Shown here: in pieces, positions 1-5,821 of the stretch
How the letters are laid out: each line of letters opens with the position of its first letter
Numbering within the stretch: position 1 is the stretch's first letter
Source: an uncultured Hyphomicrobiales bacterium
Lineage (GTDB): Bacteria > Pseudomonadota > Alphaproteobacteria > Rhizobiales > Xanthobacteraceae
Length of the DNA: 6,032 bases
Direction of reading: 5' to 3'
Assembly (NCBI GenBank): GCA_903891395.1
Contig: CAITEM010000481.1
Coordinates: 1-6,032 of the forward strand
Notes under the pieces: generated by a model
Seen by the model: only the letters and a program-made list of their open reading frames with translations
Told to the model about the DNA's origin: nothing
Databases searched by the model: none
Made by a program: the position numbers and the translations under genes

Positions 1-1332
1 GACCGCGCCGAGCGTCGTCTGAAGAACTTGAACTTCTTCAAGACCGTCAAGATCACCAACGAGCCGGGTTCGGCGCCGGACCGCGTCGTCATCAACGTCG
101 AAATCGAAGAAATGCCGACGGGCGAGTTCTCGATTTCCGGCGGCTATTCGACCTCGGACGGCTTCATCGCCGAAGTCAGCGTCGCCGACCGCAACCTGAT
201 GGGCCGCGGCCAATACGCCAAGGCGTCGGTGACCTACGGTCAGCGTACCCGCGGCGTCGATTTGTCCTTCGTCGAACCGTATCTCTTGGGCTACCGCGTG
301 GCGGGTGGCATCGATCTGTTCGCGCGCGAGAATCTGGCCTCGAACTACGTCTCGTATGACACCAAGACAATCGGCACCAATCTGCGCGTCGGCTTCGGTC
401 TGACCGAAGAACTGTCGTTTACGCCGCGGTACTCGATCTACCGGCAGGAAATCACGCTGCCGACCGTCTATAACAACTGTATCAACTCGGCCAACGCGAC
501 CGTTAACGGCGGCCCCGGCGTCAATCCGACCAGTGAAAGCACCAACCCGTTCAATACGTCGACGGGCACCAATATGAACTGTTATTCGGATGGCGAAGCT
601 TCGCTCGCCGTTCGTAAGGAATTGGCGGCCGGTCCGGTCGTGACCTCCCTGGTCGGCTATTCGCTGGCCTACAACACGCTCGACAATAACAAGCTGCCGA
701 CCAGCGGCATGTTCGCCGAGTTCAAGCAGGATCTCGCCGGCGTCGGCGGCGACGTGAAGTTCGTCCGCACCTCGATCGACACGCGCAATTACTACGAAAT
801 CGTGTCCGACGTCGTCAGCGTCTTGCATCTGCAGGCCGGCAACATTTCGAGCTGGGGCAGCAGCGACTTGCGCATGCTGGATCATTTCCAGATGGGCCCG
901 AACCTGGTGCGCGGCTTCGCGCCGTCCGGCATCGGTCCGCGCGATTTGACCTCTGGCACCACCAACGACGCCCTCGGTGGCTCGATGTACTGGGGCGCCA
1001 GCCTCGAGGCGCAGACGCCGCTGTACTTCCTGCCGAAGGAAATTGGTATCAAGGTCGCGGCCTATATCGATGCCGGTTCGCTGTGGGGCTACAAGGGCCC
1101 GACAGCCTGGAACGTGACGGGTGAAACCCTCCAGGTCGGTCTCGACGGCGCCAATATGGTTCGTTCATCGGTCGGTGTCGGCTTCATCTGGGATTCGCCG
1201 CTCGGCCCGTTGCGTTTCGATCTGGCCTATCCGCTGACGAAATACTGCGCGACGCCGACCACGCCGGTTAACGCCGGGCAAGTGTGCGACCACACGCAGA
1301 TCTTCCGCTTCAGCGGCGGGACCAAGTTCTAA
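1..1332 (+). CDS. bamA: BamA, outer membrane protein assembly factor (3' part, N-terminus outside window)
   Basis: BamA is the Omp85-family barrel at the core of the BAM complex, which folds beta-barrel proteins into the outer membrane. The reading frame is open from base 1 and gives 443 residues ending at TAA. The TTG at 28 is an internal leucine codon, not a start. Visible residues 1-38 are the end of the last POTRA domain (RAERRLKNLNFFKTVKI, then VVINVEIEE). The rest is the 16-strand barrel. The loop-6 signature VRGF is at visible residues 303-306, inside a stretch beginning LDHFQMGPNLVRGFAP. The last strand ends FRFSGGTKF, with the C-terminal phenylalanine expected of a beta-signal. A Ser/Thr/Asn/Gly-rich insertion at residues ~157-195 is probably a surface loop, and it carries two of the four visible cysteines (160, 194, 416, 429). 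The missing upstream part would hold the signal peptide and POTRA 1-5. lpxD follows with no skp gene between, as is usual in alphaproteobacteria. Confidence 0.97.
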   Translation, partial: DRAERRLKNLNFFKTVKITNEPGSAPDRVVINVEIEEMPTGEFSISGGYSTSDGFIAEVSVADRNLMGRGQYAKASVTYGQRTRGVDLSFVEPYLLGYRVAGGIDLFARENLASNYVSYDTKTIGTNLRVGFGLTEELSFTPRYSIYRQEITLPTVYNNCINSANATVNGGPGVNPTSESTNPFNTSTGTNMNCYSDGEASLAVRKELAAGPVVTSLVGYSLAYNTLDNNKLPTSGMFAEFKQDLAGVGGDVKFVRTSIDTRNYYEIVSDVVSVLHLQAGNISSWGSSDLRMLDHFQMGPNLVRGFAPSGIGPRDLTSGTTNDALGGSMYWGASLEAQTPLYFLPKEIGIKVAAYIDAGSLWGYKGPTAWNVTGETLQVGLDGANMVRSSVGVGFIWDSPLGPLRFDLAYPLTKYCATPTTPVNAGQVCDHTQIFRFSGGTKF

Positions 1333-1348
1333 CCGACGTTGGAACTTG

Positions 1349-1363
1349 GCCGCTGCCGGCGGC
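1349..1363 (+). other. Possible GC-rich hairpin in the bamA-lpxD spacer
   Basis: The 47-base spacer contains GCCGC (1349-1353) and its complement GCGGC (1359-1363) around a five-base loop. A competing stem pairs GGCCG (1348-1352) with CGGCC (1365-1369). No T-run follows, so this is not a standard intrinsic terminator. It could act as a processing or attenuation element, or it may be chance in GC-rich DNA. It ends shortly before the lpxD start. Confidence 0.25.
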
Positions 1364-1379
1364 ACGGCCGGGGCGCAGC

Positions 1380-2432
1380 ATGAGCGAGCCGATATTCCTG
1401 CGGCATAGCGGCGGTCTCACGCTTGATGAGATTGCCAGTCTGTGTGGCGCCAAGTTCGAGGCCGCGCCGCACGCGCGGCGCATCGCCAATATTGCGCCGC
1501 TCGATCGCGCGGCGCCGGGCGATCTCACTTTTCTCGATCACCAGCGTTATGCCGCAGCCGCCGCCGGGACTTTTGCCGGAGCCTGCCTGACCACGGCGGC
1601 GCTCGCCCGGCAATTGCCGTCGCATGTCGCCGTGCTGGTGGTGCCGTACCCTTACGCGGCCTTCGTGAAGGTCGCGCGCGAACTGTTCCCACATTCGCTG
1701 CGGCCGTCGTCGCTCGGCAAGGCCGGCGACGTCACCGGCGCCACGATCGATCCGACTGCGCGGCTGGAAAATGGCGTCACCGTCGATCCCGGCGCGGTGA
1801 TCGGCGCTAGTGCCGAGATCGGGGCCGGCACTTTGATCGGGGCTAATGCCGTGATCGGCGCCGAGGTGCGCATCGGGCGCGATTGCGCCATCGGCGCCAA
1901 TGCCGTCATCGCCAATGCGCTGATCGGCGATCGCGTCATCATTCATCCGGGCTGCAACATCGGCCAGGACGGCTTCGGCTTCGTGATGGGCGGCAAGGGC
2001 CACCTCAAGGTTCCCCAGATCGGCCGTGTCATCATCCAGGACGACGTCGAGATCGGGGCCGCGACCGCCATCGACCGTGGTGCGTTGCGCGACACGGTGA
2101 TCGGCGAGGGCACCAAGATCGACAACATGGTCCAGGTTGGCCACAATGTCTCGATCGGCCGCCACTGCGTGTTGGTCTCGCAGGTCGGCATCGCCGGCAG
2201 CGCGACCCTGGAGGACTTTGTTGTGCTCGGCGCGCGGGCCGGCGTAAAAGACCATGTGACGATCGGCGAAGGGTCACAGATTGCCGCGACCAGCAACGTC
2301 AATGGCGACGTTCCGCCCGGCTCGCGCTGGGGCGGCACGCCGGCCAAACCGATGCGGCAATGGTTCCGCGAAATGACCTTGGTCTCGCGGATGGCGCGCG
2401 ACGCCGATGCAGGCTCGACGAGTGGTGAGTGA
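1380..2432 (+). CDS. lpxD: LpxD, UDP-3-O-(3-hydroxyacyl)glucosamine N-acyltransferase
   Basis: LpxD is the third enzyme of lipid A synthesis. It transfers an R-3-hydroxyacyl chain from acyl-ACP to the 2-amino group of UDP-3-O-acylglucosamine in the cytoplasm and works as a trimer. The 350-residue product matches the family length. Residues 1-105 form the N-terminal uridine-binding domain, with GDLTFLDHQRY at 47-57. Residues ~119-315 are left-handed beta-helix hexapeptide repeats (many IGA/IGD turns). A C-terminal helix follows at ~323-340. The catalytic histidine is His255 in VQVGHNVSIG, matching E. coli His239. A gap-free count places His292 (KDHVTIG) opposite E. coli His276, so both functional histidines are present. 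The start was set at ATG 1380. The other in-frame ATG, at 1284, would overlap bamA by 49 bases and add 32 residues unlike the family. The ribosome site is weak (GGGG, 1370-1373), so some coupling to bamA is possible. Confidence 0.97.
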   Translation: MSEPIFLRHSGGLTLDEIASLCGAKFEAAPHARRIANIAPLDRAAPGDLTFLDHQRYAAAAAGTFAGACLTTAALARQLPSHVAVLVVPYPYAAFVKVARELFPHSLRPSSLGKAGDVTGATIDPTARLENGVTVDPGAVIGASAEIGAGTLIGANAVIGAEVRIGRDCAIGANAVIANALIGDRVIIHPGCNIGQDGFGFVMGGKGHLKVPQIGRVIIQDDVEIGAATAIDRGALRDTVIGEGTKIDNMVQVGHNVSIGRHCVLVSQVGIAGSATLEDFVVLGARAGVKDHVTIGEGSQIAATSNVNGDVPPGSRWGGTPAKPMRQWFREMTLVSRMARDADAGSTSGE

Positions 2433-2442
2433 GACGAAGGTA

Positions 2443-2901
2443 ATGGACGAAACCGTCAAGACGATGGAAACGGCCGAAATCGGCGATGTGTTGCGGATGC
2501 TGCCGCATCGCTATCCGTTTCTGATGGTCGATCGCGTCATCGACATGCGCGGCGACGACCACGGCGTCGGCATCAAGAACGTCACGTTCAACGAACCGTG
2601 CTTCCAGGGTCATTTTCCGGGCAATCCGGTTTTTCCGGGCGTGCTGATCATCGAAGGCATGGCGCAGACCGCCGGTGTGCTGTGCATCGCGCGCACCGCG
2701 TCGTCGCAGCCGAAGTCGGTGTTCTTCATGACCATCGACAAGGCGAAATTCCGCAAGCCGGTATTGCCTGGCGACACGCTCGAATTCCACATGACCAAGC
2801 TCAAGCAGCGCAAGACGATGTGGTGGTACCTCGGCGAAGCCAAGGTCCGCGGACATACCGTGGCCGAAGCGGAAGTCGGCGCGATGATTTTCGACTCATG
2901 A
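2443..2901 (+). CDS. fabZ: FabZ, 3-hydroxyacyl-ACP dehydratase
   Basis: FabZ removes water from 3-hydroxyacyl-ACP to give trans-2-enoyl-ACP in type II fatty acid elongation. It has the single hot-dog fold of the family. From ATG 2443 the product is 152 residues, close to E. coli FabZ (151). LPHRYPFLMVDRV at 20-32 is the family opening motif. The catalytic pair is His57 in QGHFPGNPVFPG and Glu71 in IIEGMAQ, with the usual 14-residue spacing. The start is uncertain. AAGG (2437-2440) lies only two bases before ATG 2443. GTG 2425, ATG 2407 (both inside the lpxD end) and ATG 2464 are alternatives in the same frame, and 2464 would give METAEIGDVLRMLPHR. FabZ competes with LpxA and LpxD for 3-hydroxyacyl-ACP, which explains its place between their genes. 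Its stop overlaps the lpxA start by four bases. Confidence 0.96.
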   Translation: MDETVKTMETAEIGDVLRMLPHRYPFLMVDRVIDMRGDDHGVGIKNVTFNEPCFQGHFPGNPVFPGVLIIEGMAQTAGVLCIARTASSQPKSVFFMTIDKAKFRKPVLPGDTLEFHMTKLKQRKTMWWYLGEAKVRGHTVAEAEVGAMIFDS

Positions 2902-3713
2902 GCGCCGCGATGATCGATTCTTCGGCGCGGATCGAATCCGGCGCTTCGATCGGACATGACGTCACCGTCGGTCCGTTCTGCACCATCGGCCCGCATGTGA
3001 CGATTGGCGACGGCTGCCGCCTGATCGGCCACGTCAACATTTCCGGTTACACCACGATCGGGCCGCGTACCGTCATTTATCCGTTCGCTTCGCTCGGCAC
3101 GCCGCCGCAATCGTTCAGCTACAAAGGCGGCCCGACCACGCTTACCATCGGCGCCGATTGCGACATCCGCGAGAACGTGACGATGAACACGGGCACCGAA
3201 GAAGGCGGCGGCGCGACAACGGTCGGCGACAACTGCTTCTTCATGGTCGCCAGTCACGTCGGGCACGATTGCCACGTCGGCAACCGCAACGTCTTCGCCA
3301 ACAACGCGATGCTCGCAGGTCATTGTACCATCGGCGACAACATTGTTTTCGGCGGCGGCGTCGCGGTGCGGCAGGTCACGCGTATCGGCGACGGCGCGAT
3401 GATCGTGGGCTTGAGCGGCGTGCGCGCCGACGTCATCCCGGGCGGCATGGCGCAGGGTCCGCTGGCTCACCTCGTCGGGCTCAACGTCGTCGGCATGCGC
3501 CGCCGCGGTTTGTCAAAAGCCGAGATCCATCGCGTGCGCGACGCCTATCGGGCGTTGTTCTTCGGCGAAGGCGGCTTCCGTGAGCGCCTTGAACAGGTCG
3601 CCATCGACTATGCCGCCGACGCGCAGGTCGTCAAGATCATCGCCTTCATTCGCGCCGGCACACGGCCGCTGACCATGGCGATCAAACGCTCCGAAGGCGA
3701 CGAGGACGCATGA
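2898..3713 (+). CDS. lpxA: LpxA, acyl-ACP--UDP-N-acetylglucosamine O-acyltransferase
   Basis: LpxA catalyses the first step of lipid A synthesis: reversible transfer of an R-3-hydroxyacyl chain from ACP to the 3-OH of UDP-GlcNAc, in the cytoplasm, as a trimer. The 271-residue product fits the family (E. coli 262). Residues ~5-185 are hexapeptide beta-helix repeats and ~190-265 the C-terminal helical domain (GLNVVGMRRRGLSKAEI at 194-210). HVGHDC at 120-125 holds the catalytic His123 (E. coli His125) and His120 (E. coli His122). LAGH with His142 matches E. coli His144. Gly171 lines up with E. coli Gly173, the acyl-length ruler, which suggests a long chain such as C14. The ATG at 2898 overlaps the fabZ stop as ATGA. 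The only good purine run (GGAAG, 2871-2875) is too far upstream, so translation is probably coupled to fabZ. The next in-frame ATG, at 2910, would remove only four residues. Confidence 0.97.
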   Translation: MSAAMIDSSARIESGASIGHDVTVGPFCTIGPHVTIGDGCRLIGHVNISGYTTIGPRTVIYPFASLGTPPQSFSYKGGPTTLTIGADCDIRENVTMNTGTEEGGGATTVGDNCFFMVASHVGHDCHVGNRNVFANNAMLAGHCTIGDNIVFGGGVAVRQVTRIGDGAMIVGLSGVRADVIPGGMAQGPLAHLVGLNVVGMRRRGLSKAEIHRVRDAYRALFFGEGGFRERLEQVAIDYAADAQVVKIIAFIRAGTRPLTMAIKRSEGDEDA

Positions 3714-4576
3714 GTACCGCGCCGGCCGCAGGCCAAGGCCCGCTGGCGCTGATTTGCGGCGGCGGCTCTTTGCCATTGGCGGTCGCCGATTATGTCCAGG
3801 CGCGCGGCCGCGCCGTGCTGTTGTTTCCGTTGCGGGGCATTGCCAGGCCGCAAGATTATGCCGGCCGTCCGCACACTTGGGTCCGCATCGCGATGTTCGG
3901 CGCCTTCGCGCGCGTGGCGCGCGCCGCCGGATGCCGGGACATCGTGATGATCGGGTCGATCGTGCGGCCGTCGTTCTGGCAGGTCCGCTTCGATCTGACG
4001 ACGTTGATGATGTTGCCTCGTATCGCCGCGGCGTTTAACGGCGGCGACGATCATATTCTCGGTAGCGGCGCTAGACTGATCGAGGAGCAGGGCTTCCGCG
4101 TGCTCGGTGCGCACGAAGTCGCGCCGGAAATTCTGGTGCCGGAAGGCGCGCTCGGCCGCGCCCAGCCGTCGGAACGCGACCGTGCCGACATCGCACTGGG
4201 CCTCGATTATCTGCGGGCCACCGGGGCGTTTGACGTCGGACAGGCCGTCGTCGTCACCGGCAAGCATGTGCAGGCCGTGGAAGCGGCGGAAGGCACCGAC
4301 GGGATGCTCGCGCGCGTCGTCGAACTGCGCGCCAGCGGCCGGATCAGGACGCCAGCCGGCAGCGGCGTGCTGGTCAAGGCGCCCAAGCACGGCCAGGACC
4401 TGCGCTTCGACATGCCGTCGATCGGTCCGCTGACGGTCGAGGGTGCCGGTCTTGCCGGTCTTGCCGGGATTGCCGTGGTTGCCGGGTCGTCGATTGTCGC
4501 CGAACCGGCGCAACTGATTGCCGCCGCCGACCGCGCCAATATCTTCGTCGTCGGTACGCCGGCTGGCGGCGCGTGA
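3710..4576 (+). CDS. lpxI: LpxI, UDP-2,3-diacylglucosamine pyrophosphatase (DUF1009 family)
   Basis: LpxI hydrolyses UDP-2,3-diacylglucosamine to lipid X and UMP. It does the job of LpxH in alphaproteobacteria but is unrelated in fold, and in Caulobacter it attacks the beta-phosphate. The product has 288 residues. The N-terminal domain opens with LALICGGGSLPLAVADY (12-28), followed by GSIVRPSFW at 82-90 and GGDDHILG at 111-118. The C-terminal catalytic domain includes VVTGKHVQAVEAAEGTDGML (181-200) and DMPSIGP at 234-240. Asp234 is the likely counterpart of the essential Caulobacter Asp225, an assignment from motif memory. The ATG overlaps the lpxA stop as ATGA, and GAGGA (3702-3706) three bases upstream, or GAAGG (3693-3697), may serve as a ribosome site. 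Its place directly between lpxA and lpxB fits the pathway. Codons 246-260 consist of 9-base tandem repeats. Confidence 0.95.
   Translation: MSTAPAAGQGPLALICGGGSLPLAVADYVQARGRAVLLFPLRGIARPQDYAGRPHTWVRIAMFGAFARVARAAGCRDIVMIGSIVRPSFWQVRFDLTTLMMLPRIAAAFNGGDDHILGSGARLIEEQGFRVLGAHEVAPEILVPEGALGRAQPSERDRADIALGLDYLRATGAFDVGQAVVVTGKHVQAVEAAEGTDGMLARVVELRASGRIRTPAGSGVLVKAPKHGQDLRFDMPSIGPLTVEGAGLAGLAGIAVVAGSSIVAEPAQLIAAADRANIFVVGTPAGGA
4445..4489 (+). repeat. Five imperfect 9-base tandem copies inside lpxI
   Basis: The unit is GCCGGTCTT. Copies 1 and 2 (4445-4462) are identical. Copies 3, 4 and 5 (4463-4489) drift by two, three and four bases. The unit length is a multiple of three, so the frame holds and the run encodes alternating Ala, Gly and small hydrophobic residues (AGLAGLAGIAVVAGS). 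The similar peptide GLAGIAV is, from memory, conserved in LpxI, so protein constraint may explain most of the pattern. Confidence 0.7.
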
Positions 4577-5769
4577 TGAGCCCGCACATTTTCCTGGTGG
4601 CCGGCGAGGAATCGGGCGACCGGCTCGGCGCGTCGCTGATCGCCGCGCTGAAGCGCCGTGTGCCGGACGCGCGGTTTTCCGGTGTCGGCGGTTCGCATAT
4701 GGCGAGCGAGGGCGTGTCGAGCCTGTTTCCGCTCGGCGATCTGGCGATCATCGGCTTCGACATCCTGCGCAGCCTGCCGAAAATTTTGCGCCGTATTCGC
4801 GAGGCGGCCGATGCCGTGGTCGCGGCGAAACCCGACGTCCTTGTCATCATCGATAGCCCGGAGTTCACCCATCGCGTCGCGCGCCGCGTGCGCAAAATCG
4901 CGCCGCATATTCCCATCGTCGATTATGTCTGCCCGTCGGTCTGGGCGTGGCGCGCGGGGCGCGCGCGCGCCATGCGCGATTATGTCGATCATGTGCTGGC
5001 GCTGTTGCCGTTCGAGCCGGCGGCGATGCGGCGTCTCGGCGGGCCGCCGACGACGTTTGTCGGCCATCCGCTCGGCGAAAAAGCCGCCGACCTGCGGCCC
5101 AACTCGGACGAAGCGCGCCGCCGTATCAGCGGTCCGCCGCTGCTGTTGGTGCTGCCCGGCAGCCGGTCCGGCGAGATCGAGCGCATGGCGGACGTCTTCG
5201 GCGCCACGGTGGCGCGGGTCGCCAGCCAGGTAACGGACCTGGAGGTCGTCGTGCCGGCCGTGCCGCGCCTCGCCGAACGCGTCCGGGCCAAGACCGCCAA
5301 CTGGGGCGTTCCAGTCCGTGTCGTCACCGACCCGGCCGAGAAGGATGCGGCATTCCGCATCGCGCGGGCTGCGTTGACCAAATCCGGCACCTCGACCCTC
5401 GAACTGGCGGTCGCCGGCGTGCCGATGATTGCCGCCTACAAGGTCTCGCTGCTGGAGGAGATGATCGGCCGCGCCTTCATCCGGGTGAAGAGCTACATCC
5501 TCGCCAACCTGGTCCTGGACGAGAATATCGTGCCGGAATTCCTGCAGTATCAATGCACGCCGGAGGCGCTCGGCGCGGCCTTGCGGCCGCTCCTGGCCGA
5601 CACCCCGGAGCGCCGGAGTCAGGTGGCTGCCTTCGCCCGCCTGGACGCGATTATGGCCATCGGCACGGCGGTGCCGAGCGATCGCGCCGCAGATATCATC
5701 CTTGATTGTGCCGCCAACCTTAACCACCTCAGGGGCGAGGCAGTAGCATCAGCGGCCCCAAGGGCGTAG
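4576..5769 (+). CDS. lpxB: LpxB, lipid-A-disaccharide synthase
   Basis: LpxB is a GT19-family, GT-B-fold glycosyltransferase at the inner membrane. It joins UDP-2,3-diacylglucosamine to lipid X, forming the beta-1,6 disaccharide of lipid A. The product is 397 residues, slightly longer than E. coli LpxB (382), mostly through a C-terminal tail. Motifs in order are LVAGEESGD (7-15, Glu11), IIDSPEF (91-97), CPSVWAWR (119-126), LLPFEP (143-148), FVGHPLG (161-167), LPGSRSGEIE (193-202, Arg197), KSGTSTLE (269-276) and the NLVLDENIVPEFLQ stretch (311-324). Asp93 matches the essential E. coli Asp98. The start was set at ATG 4576, overlapping the lpxI stop as TGATG. A GTG directly before it (4573) would add one residue and cannot be excluded. 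No clear ribosome site is visible, so reinitiation after lpxI is likely. The gene ends with TAG. Confidence 0.97.
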   Translation: MSPHIFLVAGEESGDRLGASLIAALKRRVPDARFSGVGGSHMASEGVSSLFPLGDLAIIGFDILRSLPKILRRIREAADAVVAAKPDVLVIIDSPEFTHRVARRVRKIAPHIPIVDYVCPSVWAWRAGRARAMRDYVDHVLALLPFEPAAMRRLGGPPTTFVGHPLGEKAADLRPNSDEARRRISGPPLLLVLPGSRSGEIERMADVFGATVARVASQVTDLEVVVPAVPRLAERVRAKTANWGVPVRVVTDPAEKDAAFRIARAALTKSGTSTLELAVAGVPMIAAYKVSLLEEMIGRAFIRVKSYILANLVLDENIVPEFLQYQCTPEALGAALRPLLADTPERRSQVAAFARLDAIMAIGTAVPSDRAADIILDCAANLNHLRGEAVASAAPRA

Positions 5770-5808
5770 TTTGCCTGTCACCGCACCGTCACACGAGTAA
5801 CCCCGTCC

Positions 5809-5813
5809 GGAAG
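5809..5813 (+). promoter_or_regulatory. Ribosome binding site for the fabH-like gene
   Basis: GGAAG lies eight bases before the TTG at 5822 and only two before the in-frame TTG at 5816. The spacing favours 5822. An in-frame TAA at 5798-5800 rules out any start further upstream, and no ATG or GTG occurs in frame between that stop and 5822. The rest of the 52-base gap after lpxB shows no convincing promoter or terminator. Confidence 0.6.
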
Positions 5814-5821
5814 CCTTGCCT

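Noticed and set aside
1796..1935. DNA repeats of about 18 bases in lpxD (GATCGGCGC-like units)
   Set aside because: The period equals one hexapeptide turn of the beta-helix. The repeat is explained by the protein fold and is not a separate element or CRISPR-like array.
1329..2255. Open frame of 308 codons on the - strand opposite lpxD
   Set aside because: It mirrors the hexapeptide repeats (repeated ADH, DLG and IGDD-like runs) and shows no family motifs. It is a shadow of lpxD.
2280..2310. Suspicion that LpxD lacks the second functional histidine (Ser274 in IAGSATL aligned by motif with E. coli NGHMEI)
   Set aside because: Counting without gaps from the catalytic His255 puts His292 at the E. 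coli His276 position, so nothing is missing.
2610..3470. Open frame of 286 codons on the - strand opposite fabZ and lpxA
   Set aside because: Antisense image of the LpxA repeats, without a sensible product.
4207..5727. Long open frame of 506 codons on the - strand opposite lpxI and lpxB
   Set aside because: It is antisense to two recognised genes, its translation is rich in Arg, His, Asp and Gly with no recognisable domain, and long antisense frames are expected in GC-rich DNA with strong codon bias.
5732..5759. GGGGC...GCCCC inverted repeat near the end of lpxB as a terminator
   Set aside because: The stem is only five pairs with an 18-base loop, lies inside coding sequence and has no T-run after it.
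5777..5792. GTCAC direct repeat spaced 11 bases in the gap after lpxB
   Set aside because: Two five-base matches are too short to call an operator, and there is no symmetry.
5771..5799. Possible promoter (TTGCCT then CGAGTA) before the fabH-like gene
   Set aside because: The -10 match is poor and GC-rich DNA yields such pairs by chance.
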